This document shows, in pieces, positions 38,712-50,388 of a stretch of DNA of 64,000 nt. Origin of the DNA: Planococcus citreus (lineage in GTDB: Bacteria; Bacillota; Bacilli; Bacillales_A; Planococcaceae); the NCBI RefSeq assembly GCF_003664125.1, contig NZ_RCCP01000005.1, positions 62,001 to 126,000 on the forward strand, given 5' to 3'. Below the pieces are notes generated by a model, which did not search any database, was not told where the DNA came from, and saw only the letters and a program-made list of their open reading frames with translations. The translations under genes and the position numbers were made by a program. Positions within the stretch are counted from its first letter, which is position 1; each line of letters starts with the position of its first letter.

Positions 38712-39542
38712 ATGAAAAAACTAGTATTCGGTTCATTTGCAGCAGTATTGGCATTATCCGCTTGTGGCGCAGAAGAAGAAAGCGGCAGCGGCGCATCAGA
38801 AGGAGAAACAAGCACACTGACGGTCGGCGCTTCTAATGTCCCTCACGCTGAAATTCTCGAACAGGCAAAACCGATTTTGGAAGAACAGGGCATTGAGTTG
38901 GAAATTGAGACATACCAAGACTACATCTTACCAAACCAAGATTTGGAATCAGGCGACTTGGATGCGAACTATTTCCAACACACGCCTTACCTGGAATCGC
39001 AAATTGCTGACCATGGCTATGATTTCGTAAGTGCTGGCGGCATTCACATCGAACCAATCGGCGTCTACTCGCAAGATTACTCATCACTTGAAGATTTGCC
39101 ACAAGATGCGACAATCCTCATGAGCAATTCAGTGGCTGACCACGGCCGTATCCTGGCTATGCTCGAAGCGGAAGGCTTGATCACGTTGGAAGAAGGCATC
39201 GATAAGACGACAGCTGAAACTAGCGATATCGTAGAAAACGAGAAGAACTTGCAGTTCGATACAGAATATGAAGCGGCTTTGCTTGTGCAAATGTATGAAG
39301 CTGGTGAAGGCGATGCTGTATTGATTAACTCAAACTATGCAATCGATGCTGGCTTGAGCCCAATGGAAGATGCTATCGCTCTTGAAAGTTCAGATTCGCC
39401 GTACGCTAACATCATTGCCGTACAAGCAGGAGATGAAAACAACGAAGATATCCAAGCCTTGGTTGAAGTATTGACATCACAGGAAATCCAAGATTTCATT
39501 TTGGAAGAATGGAACGGATCAATCGTGCCAGTCGAACAATAA
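38712..39542 (+). CDS. metQ: Methionine-binding lipoprotein MetQ
   Basis: A 276-aa substrate-binding lipoprotein. The lipobox LSAC places the lipidated residue at Cys18, followed by a Glu/Ser/Gly-rich linker. The NlpA domain is recognisable from TVGASNVPHAEILEQA and the inner ANYFQHTPYLESQ. It lies 94 bases after metP with a small gap and completes the MetNPQ importer. A strong terminator follows. Confidence 0.96.
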   Translation: MKKLVFGSFAAVLALSACGAEEESGSGASEGETSTLTVGASNVPHAEILEQAKPILEEQGIELEIETYQDYILPNQDLESGDLDANYFQHTPYLESQIADHGYDFVSAGGIHIEPIGVYSQDYSSLEDLPQDATILMSNSVADHGRILAMLEAEGLITLEEGIDKTTAETSDIVENEKNLQFDTEYEAALLVQMYEAGEGDAVLINSNYAIDAGLSPMEDAIALESSDSPYANIIAVQAGDENNEDIQALVEVLTSQEIQDFILEEWNGSIVPVEQ

Positions 39543-39548
39543 ACTTTT

Positions 39549-39584
39549 GCCAGCCTATTCTATAAAAGAATAGGCTGGTTTTTT
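39549..39584 (+). terminator. Terminator of metNPQ
   Basis: CCAGCCTATTC / GAATAGGCTGG, seven-base loop, six T residues. Confidence 0.9.
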
Positions 39585-39698
39585 CATGCGCAGAATTGCC
39601 CTGTTTTACAAGAAAGACAGTGATGACCGGAACAAATGCAAGTGGGAAAAATTTCCGTTCATTTTTTCGGAATAATAAAAATATTACGTGTTTTAGTA

Positions 39699-39715
39699 AA
39701 AAGCTATTAGCTTTT
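39699..39715 (+). promoter_or_regulatory. Perfect 17-bp palindrome before the symporter gene
   Basis: AAAAGCTA-T-TAGCTTTT. A one-base centre is too tight for an RNA hairpin, so a protein-binding site is more likely. It lies 65 bases before the symporter start; the regulator is unknown. Confidence 0.4.
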
Positions 39716-39779
39716 CGAAAACTGTGGTAATTTCACATAATAAACAATAAACATCTGTTTACACAGGGAGGACAAGATC

Positions 39780-40946
39780 ATGAAAATTCAATTCGGTTTA
39801 CTGCCGCGGATTGTGCTGGCCATCGTGCTTGGCGTGCTCATCGGCTCGGTTGCTCCAGAAGCGCTCGTTCGTGTATTTGCTACGTTTACAGGGATTTTTG
39901 GCGGGTTCTTAAATTTTATCGTGCCATTAATCATTCTTGGCTTTATCGCACCAGGGATTGCGAAGCTTGGGAAAGGTTCTGGGAAATTATTGGGGCTGGC
40001 GACAGCGATCGCTTATTTATCCACTATAGTTGCAGGAGTATTAGCTTTCATCGCGGCATCGTCGATTTTGCCGAATTTGATGGAAGGCGGATCACTGAGC
40101 AATTTGGATGACCCTGAACATGCCCTTGCTTCAAGTTTCATCGCTTTGGAAATTCCTCAATTGTTCGGGGTTATGAGCGCCTTGATCTTGGCATTCCTCT
40201 TGGGAATCGGAATGGCTTCTACAGGGAGCAAGACGATGGCGTCGTTTTTCGAAGAATTCCAGGAGATTATCGAAAAAGTTATTTCAGTCATCATAATCCC
40301 GCTATTGCCTTTCCACATCTTCGGTATTTTTGCGAATATGGCATACGGAGGCGCAGTGGCTGAAATTCTTTCTCTCTTTGCGGTTGTTTTTATCCTCATC
40401 ATTGCAATGCATTGGATAATGTTAACGGGACAATATACAACAGCGGGCATATTAAGAAAGAAAAACCCGTTCGGTTTGATCCGGACGATGTTGCCGGCAT
40501 ACTTTACGGCACTTGGCACACAGTCTTCTGCCGCGACAATTCCGGTAACTTTGCGCCAAGCGCGGAAAACTGGCGTGAAAGAGCGTGTAGCAGACTTCAC
40601 CATCCCATTGTTTGCGACAATTCATTTGTCGGGCAGCACGATCACGCTTGTCACTTGTGCGATCGGGGTCATCTTACTGACAGGCCAGTCGCCATCATTC
40701 GGCAGCTTCTTCCCGTTCATCCTCATGCTCGGCGTTACGATGATCGCGGCGCCTGGCGTCCCGGGTGGCGCGGTCATGGCAGCTATCGGCTTGCTTGAAG
40801 CGATGCTTGGCTTTGACGAGACGATGGTCGCGTTGATGATTGCATTGTATATGGCACAAGACAGTTTCGGAACGGCCACCAATGTAACAGGAGACGGTGC
40901 GCTAGCGAATATCGTCGATCGTTTCACACCATCCCAAAAAGCATGA
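39780..40946 (+). CDS. Dicarboxylate/amino acid:cation symporter (SDF/DAACS family)
   Basis: A 388-aa membrane protein of the glutamate/dicarboxylate symporter family. Eight helices and two re-entrant loops are expected; the first hairpin tip is in YFTALGTQSSAATIPVTLRQA and the second in APGVPGGAVMAA, with the ion/substrate helix QDSFGTATNVTGDGA. (The first motif spans residues ~240-260.) It is shorter than GltP by ~30 residues. The substrate, glutamate, aspartate or a dicarboxylate, cannot be told from sequence. Starts at ATG 39780 behind GGGAGG. Confidence 0.9.
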   Translation: MKIQFGLLPRIVLAIVLGVLIGSVAPEALVRVFATFTGIFGGFLNFIVPLIILGFIAPGIAKLGKGSGKLLGLATAIAYLSTIVAGVLAFIAASSILPNLMEGGSLSNLDDPEHALASSFIALEIPQLFGVMSALILAFLLGIGMASTGSKTMASFFEEFQEIIEKVISVIIIPLLPFHIFGIFANMAYGGAVAEILSLFAVVFILIIAMHWIMLTGQYTTAGILRKKNPFGLIRTMLPAYFTALGTQSSAATIPVTLRQARKTGVKERVADFTIPLFATIHLSGSTITLVTCAIGVILLTGQSPSFGSFFPFILMLGVTMIAAPGVPGGAVMAAIGLLEAMLGFDETMVALMIALYMAQDSFGTATNVTGDGALANIVDRFTPSQKA

Positions 40947-40950
40947 ATTA

Positions 40951-40978
40951 TGCCGGAATTCAATGAATTCCGGCTTTT
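40951..40978 (+). terminator. Terminator of the symporter gene
   Basis: GCCGGAATTC-AAT-GAATTCCGGC and T-run. Confidence 0.85.
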
Positions 40979-41048
40979 CTCTGCTCTCTATACGGATAAA
41001 ACGGGCTGTGCTATTATATGCTGGATATGAAATTCAGGAGGCACGAAC

Positions 41049-41579
41049 ATGAAAAAGATGACAATCCTCGGCCTATCTGCTGCCTTGTTGCTTGCGGCAT
41101 GCGGAACCGAACAATCCACTGACACAGCTGAAACGGCTTCTGGGTCTGCCACGATGGAATCCGGAAAAGAAAGCATCAAAAGCCAATTGATGCAATTCTA
41201 TTTGACTGTTTCAAAGGAAATAAATAAAGAAGATGCACAACTGAACGACTTCGAAATCGCCCAAGCTGAAGATGCACTCCCAGCTGGTGCAGAACTTACC
41301 GACATGAAAGAAGCGGCTGCAACTTCTGCTGAACAAGCGATGCAAGCGGTGGAATCAATCGAAGTGCCAGAATCGCTAAGCGATCATCAAGAAGAAATCG
41401 ATGGGGCGTTGGCTTCAATCGCTGCATCTTACGAGATGAAAATCGAAGAACTGGGAACAGATGCACCAGACTTCCAAGCGGCTGCCGACAAATTTGCCGA
41501 AGCTGACGCTGTTTTCAACCAAGTGTTAGAAGAAAATGGCTTGATTTCATCAAACCTTTATAACGAAGTGAGCCAATAA
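41049..41579 (+). CDS. Lipoprotein of unknown function
   Basis: A 176-aa protein with a lipoprotein signal peptide (LLLAAC, lipidated Cys18), a Thr/Ser/Ala-rich linker (~residues 20-45) and a helical, acidic, Ala-rich domain of ~130 residues. The domain has no Cys and no motif I recognise. Heptad-like spacing around EEIDGALASIAASYEMKIEEL suggests a helical bundle. ATG 41049 follows CAGGAGG. It stands alone with its own terminator; nothing nearby suggests a function. Confidence 0.75.
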   Translation: MKKMTILGLSAALLLAACGTEQSTDTAETASGSATMESGKESIKSQLMQFYLTVSKEINKEDAQLNDFEIAQAEDALPAGAELTDMKEAAATSAEQAMQAVESIEVPESLSDHQEEIDGALASIAASYEMKIEELGTDAPDFQAAADKFAEADAVFNQVLEENGLISSNLYNEVSQ

Positions 41580-41586
41580 TTTATGG

Positions 41587-41615
41587 AAACTGTCCGCATA
41601 ACGGGCAGTTTTTTC
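41587..41615 (+). terminator. Terminator after the lipoprotein gene
   Basis: AAACTGTCCG / CGGGCAGTTT (one G-U), five-base loop, T-run. Confidence 0.8.
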
Positions 41616-41742
41616 TATATATTCCCAATAACTATGACGATAGGTCTATTTTCTGATAAATTAGATTATTTAACTTGTTTAATCTTTGTCGAGTCGGGTA
41701 TACTTATAAAAGTAAAATACGAAAACTCGAAAGGGATGGTTT

Positions 41743-41934
41743 ATTATCGATTCTCAAGGTATTGAAAAGACGGAAAAAATGGAACAGGCATTCAGAGACG
41801 TACACGGGTACGGACTGAACGAATACCAAAATGACCCGCAAAAAATCCTTGAAGTTGAACAGCGCCGGGAGCAGGATTATCGCCAAGGCCAGTCGGTTGC
41901 GGCACAGATCGAGCGCCAAGCGCACCGCGAATAG
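41743..41934 (+). CDS. Small hydrophilic protein, start uncertain (possible ATT start)
   Basis: An open frame ending at TAG 41934. The strong Shine-Dalgarno AAAGGGATGG (41730-41739) points to ATT 41743 (63 aa, beginning IIDSQGIEK). The first in-frame ATG, at 41779, would give 51 aa (MEQAFRDVHGYG) but has no ribosome-binding site. The peptide is Gln/Arg/Glu-rich (VEQRREQDYRQGQSVAAQIERQ) and looks like real coding sequence; a terminator follows its stop. Function unknown. Confidence 0.6.
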   Translation: MIDSQGIEKTEKMEQAFRDVHGYGLNEYQNDPQKILEVEQRREQDYRQGQSVAAQIERQAHRE

Positions 41935-41978
41935 CAATAGATACACGATCCACATACATTCAAACATTCAAATGAAGC

Positions 41979-42012
41979 TGCCGGACAGAGTGATTTCTCT
42001 GTCCGGTTTTTC
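41979..42012 (+). terminator. Terminator after the small gene
   Basis: CCGGACAGAG-N6-CTCTGTCCGG and TTTTT. Confidence 0.88.
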
Positions 42013-42185
42013 TATGCCCAAGCATGCAGAATCTAGCGCCTAATACAAAGTTTATTGAAATGAATTCTCATTTAGCCTAACTTTATTGAAAATGCAGGAA
42101 ATCCGCGAGGCCAGCTGGAATTTGCTTGTAGACATTAGGAAATACGGATTTCAAAATGGTTTTTGGCTAAGACTTGCGGCCGATT

Positions 42186-42214
42186 TTAACATTTGCTACT
42201 GAAGTCGATATAAG
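42186..42214 (+). promoter_or_regulatory. SigA promoter of sufCDSUB
   Basis: TTAACA (42186-42191), 17-bp spacer, TATAAG (42209-42214), about 67 bases before sufC. The rest of the 41935-42280 gap is the preceding terminator and AT-rich sequence without a clear operator. Confidence 0.6.
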
Positions 42215-42280
42215 TTAAGATTAGAATGATACTAATTAAGAGTGCGAGGCATTCTTCAATAACATTATGGAGGTATTTAC

Positions 42281-43060
42281 ATGTCAACTTTGGTCATTAA
42301 AGATCTACACGTTGAAATCGAAGGAAAACAGATTTTAAAAGGTGTAAACATCACAATTAACACGAGCGAAATCCATGCCATCATGGGGCCGAACGGTACA
42401 GGGAAATCTACCTTGGCGTCAGCAATCATGGGGCATCCTAAATATGAAGTAACACAAGGCACGATCGAATTGGACGGAGAAGACGTATTGGCGATGGAAG
42501 TCGACGAGCGCGCACGCGCAGGACTCTTCCTAGCTATGCAGTACCCGAGCGAAATCTCCGGCGTCACAAATGCTGACTTCATGCGCTCTGCGATGAACGC
42601 ACGCCGCGAAGAAGGCAACGAAGTTTCATTGATGAAATTCATCCGTGAACTTGACAGCAAAATGGAAACTCTTGCAATGGACCAAGACATGGCACAGCGC
42701 TACTTGAACGAAGGATTCTCTGGCGGCGAGAAGAAACGCAACGAAATCCTCCAAATGATGATGATCAAACCGACATTCGCTGTACTTGATGAAATTGACT
42801 CTGGTCTTGATATCGATGCATTGAAAGTCGTTTCTGACGGCATCAACCAAATGAAGGGCGAGAACTTCGGCTGCTTGATCATCACTCACTATCAGCGCCT
42901 GTTGAACTACATCACGCCAGATCACGTCCATGTCATGATGCAAGGCCGCGTCGTGAAATCCGGCGGACCTGAACTTGCGCATAAATTGGAAGCGGAAGGC
43001 TATGACTGGATCAAGGCAGAACTCGGCATCGAAGACGAGACTGTCGGACAAGAAGCATAA
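42281..43060 (+). CDS. sufC: Fe-S cluster assembly ATPase SufC
   Basis: A 259-aa ABC-type ATPase that works with SufB and SufD on the scaffold where Fe-S clusters are built. Walker A is GPNGTGKST, the signature FSGGEKKRNEILQ and Walker B AVLDEIDSGLD; the family-specific IITHYQRLLNYITPD follows. Starts at ATG 42281 behind ATGGAGG. First gene of the suf operon, the main Fe-S system of Firmicutes. Confidence 0.98.
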   Translation: MSTLVIKDLHVEIEGKQILKGVNITINTSEIHAIMGPNGTGKSTLASAIMGHPKYEVTQGTIELDGEDVLAMEVDERARAGLFLAMQYPSEISGVTNADFMRSAMNARREEGNEVSLMKFIRELDSKMETLAMDQDMAQRYLNEGFSGGEKKRNEILQMMMIKPTFAVLDEIDSGLDIDALKVVSDGINQMKGENFGCLIITHYQRLLNYITPDHVHVMMQGRVVKSGGPELAHKLEAEGYDWIKAELGIEDETVGQEA

Positions 43061-43078
43061 TTGGAAGGAGAGACTAAC

Positions 43079-46039
<2,961 letters not shown>

Positions 46040-46059
46040 CAGAGAACGGAGGAACGACG

Positions 46060-47457
46060 ATGGCGAAAAAAATGCCGGAAATCGGAGATTATAAATATGG
46101 GTTCCATGACAAGGACGTCTCCATCTTCAGATCAAAACGCGGTCTGACGGAAGACATTGTCAGAGAAATTTCGAAGATTAAAGAAGAACCGGAATGGATG
46201 CTCGAATCACGCTTGAAAGCGTTGAAACTATTCTATTCTATGCCAATGCCGCAATGGGGCGGAGATTTGAACTCGCTGGATTTTGATGAAATCACATATT
46301 ATGTCAAACCTTCTGAAGCGAGCCAGACTTCATGGGATGAAGTTCCTGAAGAAATCAAGCGTACGTTTGATAAACTGGGCATTCCTGAAGCTGAACAGAA
46401 GTACCTTGCAGGTGTCTCTGCACAGTACGAATCCGAAGTTGTTTACCACAACATGAAAGAAGATTTGGAAGAGATGGGCATCATCTTTAAAGATACTGAT
46501 GCAGCACTTCGTGAAAATGAAGACCTCTTCAGAGAAAACTTCCAGACAGTCATTCCAGCAGCAGACAATAAATTCTCTGCTTTGAACACGGCTGTTTGGT
46601 CGGGTGGTTCATTCATCTATGTACCGCCAGGCATCAAAGTGGAATCGCCACTACAAGCCTATTTCCGCATCAACTCGGAAAACATGGGCCAATTCGAACG
46701 TACGATGATCATCGTTGACGAAGGCGCAAGCGTCCATTACGTAGAAGGCTGTACAGCTCCTGTCTACACGACGAACTCACTGCACTCTGCAGTTGTTGAA
46801 ATCATCGTGAAAAAAGATGCTTATTGCCGCTATACAACAATCCAAAACTGGGCGAATAACGTATACAACCTGGTAACGAAACGTGCTTTCGTAGATGCAA
46901 ACGGCACGATGGAATGGATCGATGGCAACATCGGTTCGAAATTGACGATGAAATACCCTGCAGTCTTCCTTAAAGGCGAAGGCGCACGCGGCATGACATT
47001 GTCGATTGCAATCGCCGGCAAAGGCCAGCACCAGGATGCAGGCGCGAAAATGATCCACTTGGCGCCGAATACATCTTCATCGATCGTTTCCAAATCGATT
47101 TCGAAACAAGGCGGGAAAGTTTCTTACCGCGGAATCGTGCACTTCGGCCGCAAAGCGGACGGCGCACGTTCGAACATCGAATGCGATACGTTGATTATGG
47201 ACAACCAATCGACATCCGATACAATTCCTTACAACGAGATCATGAACGATAACGTTTCGCTTGAACACGAAGCGAAAGTATCGAAAGTCTCTGAAGAGCA
47301 ATTGTTCTATCTGATGAGCCGTGGCGTTTCTGAACAGGAAGCGACAGAAATGATCGTCATGGGCTTCATCGAGCCATTCACTAAAGAATTGCCGATGGAG
47401 TATGCAGTCGAAATGAACCGTCTCATCAAGTTCGAGATGGAAGGTTCAATCGGTTAA
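46060..47457 (+). CDS. sufB: Fe-S cluster assembly protein SufB
   Basis: A 465-aa scaffold subunit of the SufBCD complex. The conserved core includes [36 protein letters not shown] and the C-terminal [22 protein letters not shown] 46060, after ACGGAGG, is chosen over the longer open frame; length then equals that of B. subtilis SufB. Last gene of the suf operon. Confidence 0.98.
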   Translation: MAKKMPEIGDYKYGFHDKDVSIFRSKRGLTEDIVREISKIKEEPEWMLESRLKALKLFYSMPMPQWGGDLNSLDFDEITYYVKPSEASQTSWDEVPEEIKRTFDKLGIPEAEQKYLAGVSAQYESEVVYHNMKEDLEEMGIIFKDTDAALRENEDLFRENFQTVIPAADNKFSALNTAVWSGGSFIYVPPGIKVESPLQAYFRINSENMGQFERTMIIVDEGASVHYVEGCTAPVYTTNSLHSAVVEIIVKKDAYCRYTTIQNWANNVYNLVTKRAFVDANGTMEWIDGNIGSKLTMKYPAVFLKGEGARGMTLSIAIAGKGQHQDAGAKMIHLAPNTSSSIVSKSISKQGGKVSYRGIVHFGRKADGARSNIECDTLIMDNQSTSDTIPYNEIMNDNVSLEHEAKVSKVSEEQLFYLMSRGVSEQEATEMIVMGFIEPFTKELPMEYAVEMNRLIKFEMEGSIG

Positions 47458-47471
47458 TCAATCAATTAATC

Positions 47472-47504
47472 AATCCCCGGCATGGAAAATGCCGGGGATT
47501 TTTT
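47472..47504 (+). terminator. Terminator of sufCDSUB
   Basis: AATCCCCGGCAT / ATGCCGGGGATT with a five-base loop and T-run. Confidence 0.9.
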
Positions 47505-47547
47505 ATGCCGTTTAGGAGGAGTGGATTTCCTCATTTGTATAAATTTC

Positions 47548-47572
47548 GTTTTACTGTTTTTCCTAAGGGTAT
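47548..47572 (+). promoter_or_regulatory. SigB-type promoter
   Basis: GTTTTA (47548-47553), 13-bp spacer, GGGTAT (47567-47572), close to the general-stress SigB consensus GTTTAA-N12-15-GGGWAW, about 40 bases before the small gene at 47612. Confidence 0.65.
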
Positions 47573-47611
47573 ACAAAGGATGAAGCAAAAAATTGAGGAG
47601 GGATTTTTCTA

Positions 47612-47797
47612 ATGAGCCAAACTTTTGATGCGTTAAAAGAGAAAATCAGCAACGCTGACATGGGAGAAGCGAAAGAAATTATCACTCAAGTCAAGCAAGC
47701 ATACGACGATGGCAAAATCGATGAAAACGAAAAGAACGAATTGATGGATCTCGCTAAATCCAAAATCGGCGGCGGCGGGCTCGGCGGGTTGTTCTAA
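47612..47797 (+). CDS. Small acidic protein, probable general-stress gene
   Basis: A 61-aa protein I do not recognise. The first ~50 residues are predicted helical and highly charged (AKEIITQVKQAYDDGKIDEN); the end is Gly-rich (GGGGLGGLF). No membrane helix or Cys. It starts at ATG 47612 behind GAGGAGGGA, follows a SigB-type promoter and ends at a shared terminator, which argues that it is a real, independently expressed gene. Confidence 0.78.
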   Translation: MSQTFDALKEKISNADMGEAKEIITQVKQAYDDGKIDENEKNELMDLAKSKIGGGGLGGLF

Positions 47798-47816
47798 GAG
47801 CCTGCAGCCCAATTAA

Positions 47817-47865
47817 AAAAATAAGCTTTGGCGTCTCTTCATGGATGCCAAAGCTTATTTTTTTA
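47817..47865. terminator. Bidirectional terminator
   Basis: Twelve-bp stem ATAAGCTTTGGC / GCCAAAGCTTAT flanked by A- and T-runs, between the small gene and the convergent alkylation-repair gene. Confidence 0.85.
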
Positions 47866-48532
47866 TGTGTTTTAGAGCTTCCCGCTTGCTCAGTGGCTGA
47901 AGCGTATGGGCAGAGACGAAGTCCAAGACCCACATGGGATCGGTTTTTGCGTATTCCCTCAAAGCCCAGCCGATGGATTTTTGGATGAAGAATTCGCGGG
48001 ATTCGGCATGTAGAGAGATGATGGAGCCGAGCATTTCCGTGTCGGTCTGTTGCTTGAATTTCAGTTGGTGCAAAATGGCAGCGCGCTGGGTCCATAAGTT
48101 TTCTGCATGTGCCCACTCAACAAGGAGCGGGGCAGTGGTTGTTCGGTCAAGCAACACAATATGACCGACGAGTTTGAGGGCAATGGCATCGACAGTGTCC
48201 CACCAGGAATTGGATTCGACCAGCAGGCGCAAAAACGGCAAGTCGTCTGGAGTCAGTTCCTTTTTTGCTTGTTCCAGCAATTCGATGGCCGCGTAATGAA
48301 ATTCGCGTTCCGGCAGTGCGTACAGTGCTTGGACAATGGACTTCAATTGTGCTTTTTCAGGGAGGAGATATGTGGATAGCTGCTCTTTCATTAACACAGT
48401 ACGCAGAGGTTTCTGGATTCCTAAAAATGGGAAGTTGTGCTTCATATAAGCGGCCATCGGAGCGGCAAGCTCGGGGTTGCGATTGTCTTCAAAGCGTGAG
48501 ATGAGGGCATCTGTGTCCCATGGTTTTTTCAT
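47855..48532 (-). CDS. DNA alkylation repair protein (AlkD-like)
   Basis: A protein of about 225 aa built from HEAT-like repeats, related to AlkD glycosylases that remove bulky or cationic alkylated purines. Typical features are HNFPFLGIQKPLRTVLMK at the N-terminus, the SNSWWDTVDAIA helix with its Trp and Asp, and SIGWALREYAKTD. The start is ATG 48532, nine bases after AGGAGG; TTG 48538 is possible. The terminal codons overlap the terminator. Enzyme activity is inferred. Confidence 0.9.
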   Translation of the reverse strand: MKKPWDTDALISRFEDNRNPELAAPMAAYMKHNFPFLGIQKPLRTVLMKEQLSTYLLPEKAQLKSIVQALYALPEREFHYAAIELLEQAKKELTPDDLPFLRLLVESNSWWDTVDAIALKLVGHIVLLDRTTTAPLLVEWAHAENLWTQRAAILHQLKFKQQTDTEMLGSIISLHAESREFFIQKSIGWALREYAKTDPMWVLDFVSAHTLQPLSKREALKHIKK

Positions 48533-48684
48533 TTCCAAAAACCTCCTGAAGAATGGCTTGATATGCGATTGTAACCATGCGGGGAATAGGGGGCTTCGCC
48601 TGGCATTGCTTTCGCGAATCTCAAAAAGGACGCCTGTTTTGTTCTATGCTATCATAAAATAATAACGAAAATGGAGGCAGGGCG

Positions 48685-49545
48685 ATGATTTATGTTGGAT
48701 TGACGGGCTGGGGAGATCATCCAGATGTGTATAGCCCCGGGTCGAAACAAAAAGATAAATTGGTCGATTACAGCGCGCATTTTCCGATTGTGGAACTGGA
48801 TTCTTCATTTTATGCAGTCCAGCCTGAGCGCAATATCAGCAAATGGATCCGCGAGACGCCGGACAATTTCCAATTCGTCGTAAAAGCATATCAGGGCATG
48901 ACGGGGCACCAGCGCGGGGAAAATCCATTCGAGACCCGCGAGGAAATGTTCGAAGCTTACAGGTTATCTGTCCGGCCACTGAAAGAAGCGGGAAAGCTGG
49001 CGATGGTGCTGTTGCAGTTTCCGCCGTGGTTCGACTGCCAAAAAGATCATGTCGATGAAATCCGGGAGATCATCGCGGAGTTGCAGGAATTCGACTTGGC
49101 GATCGAATTCCGCCATCAGTCCTGGTATGCAGACAGCATGAAAGAAAAAACGCTGGAATTCCTCCGCGAGCACGGGTTGATCCATTCGGTCTGTGATGAA
49201 CCGCAAGCGGGGGATGGTTCGATCCCGCTCGTTCCGGAATCCAGCCGCAAAGACAAGGTGCTGCTGCGTCTGCACGGGCGCAATGTCCACGGTTGGCTGA
49301 ATCCCGGCAATGCTGAAAAATGGCGGGAAGTGCGCTATCTATACGATTATAACCGTGAGGAACTAGAAGAAATCAGCCGAGCCGTGAAGCGTCTTGAACG
49401 ACAGGCAGAGCAGGTATATGTGATTTTCAACAATAATTCAGGCGGGCATGCAGCGGGCGATGCGAAACAGTTCCAGGAATTGAACGGTTTGCATTTTGAA
49501 GGATTATCCCCGAAACAACTTGACCTGTTCGAAGGCGGGTTCTGA
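48685..49545 (+). CDS. yunF: DUF72 family protein YunF
   Basis: A 286-aa TIM-barrel protein of the DUF72 family, recognised from IYVGLTGWGDHPD at the N-terminus, DNFQFVVKAYQGMTGH, and LAIEFRHQSWY in the barrel; the Asn-rich NNNSGGHAAGDA near the end is also typical. No biochemical role is established for the family. Starts at ATG 48685 behind TGGAGG. Its stop shares one base with the start of yunE, so the two are co-translated. Confidence 0.92.
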   Translation: MIYVGLTGWGDHPDVYSPGSKQKDKLVDYSAHFPIVELDSSFYAVQPERNISKWIRETPDNFQFVVKAYQGMTGHQRGENPFETREEMFEAYRLSVRPLKEAGKLAMVLLQFPPWFDCQKDHVDEIREIIAELQEFDLAIEFRHQSWYADSMKEKTLEFLREHGLIHSVCDEPQAGDGSIPLVPESSRKDKVLLRLHGRNVHGWLNPGNAEKWREVRYLYDYNREELEEISRAVKRLERQAEQVYVIFNNNSGGHAAGDAKQFQELNGLHFEGLSPKQLDLFEGGF

Positions 49546-50375
49546 TGGTATTCCTGATCCTTCTATTGACCGGGCTTGCTTCAGGAATCGTCGGAGCGCT
49601 CATCGGGCTTGGCGGTGGCGTCATCTTGGTGCCGGTGCTGTTGTTCCTCAGCTCCTCGGTCAGTTTATTTCCAGACTTATCGCCTCAACAGATTGTCGGT
49701 CTCTCGGTCGTCATGATGATTTTCACCGGCTTGTCTTCGACGATTGCCTATATGAAAGTTGGTACTGTCGATTACCGGAGTGGTTTCATTTTCTTTCTCG
49801 GCAGTGCGCCTGGAACCATTTTAGGCGCATTCGTCAACCGCAGTCTTGATGTACCGTCCTTTCAATTATATTTTGGCCTGCTATTGGTGTTCTTATCGTT
49901 GCTGCTGTTGCTCCGGAATCGCTTAAAGGCGGTTAGCTGGTTCGTCGATCACGGCAAAAAGCAAAGTTTCTATGACCGCAAAACCGATCAAGAATACGTC
50001 TACGGCTATCCGATATGGTTCGCGCTCGCATTGACTTTCTTCATCGGCTTTGCATCCGGGCTATTCGGCATCGGCGGCGGTTCGATCCTCGTTCCGGCCA
50101 TGATCCTGCTATTTTTATTTCCGCCTCACGTAGCCGTTGGAACGTCGATGCTGATGGTCTTTCTGTCAGCCATCGTCAATTCCATCACGCATATTTCACT
50201 CGGCAATGTCCCGTGGATCTATACCTTGGCCATCATCCCTTCAGCATATATTGGAGCGAAGATCGGGGCTAGGCTGAACCGCAGCATCAAATCCGAGACT
50301 CTGGTTGTCGTGCTGCGGCTCGCATTATTATTACTCGGGCTCCGCTCGATTTACGAAGGAATTTTCAGTTCATAA
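49545..50375 (+). CDS. yunE: TauE/SafE family membrane transporter YunE
   Basis: A 276-aa membrane protein with about eight helices in two homologous halves, each starting with a Gly-rich motif (GALIGLGGGVILVP and GLFGIGGGSILVP). The family exports sulfite or small organosulfur anions in some bacteria; the substrate here is unknown. The ATG overlaps the yunF stop. Part of the conserved yunF-yunE-yunD group. Confidence 0.92.
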   Translation: MVFLILLLTGLASGIVGALIGLGGGVILVPVLLFLSSSVSLFPDLSPQQIVGLSVVMMIFTGLSSTIAYMKVGTVDYRSGFIFFLGSAPGTILGAFVNRSLDVPSFQLYFGLLLVFLSLLLLLRNRLKAVSWFVDHGKKQSFYDRKTDQEYVYGYPIWFALALTFFIGFASGLFGIGGGSILVPAMILLFLFPPHVAVGTSMLMVFLSAIVNSITHISLGNVPWIYTLAIIPSAYIGAKIGARLNRSIKSETLVVVLRLALLLLGLRSIYEGIFSS

Positions 50376-50388
50376 TGAGGTGTTTGAC

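Noticed and set aside
42215-42245. Possible Fur box before sufC
   Set aside because: The AATGATACTAATT stretch does not fit the 7-1-7 inverted repeat well enough, and AT-rich sequence gives such matches by chance.
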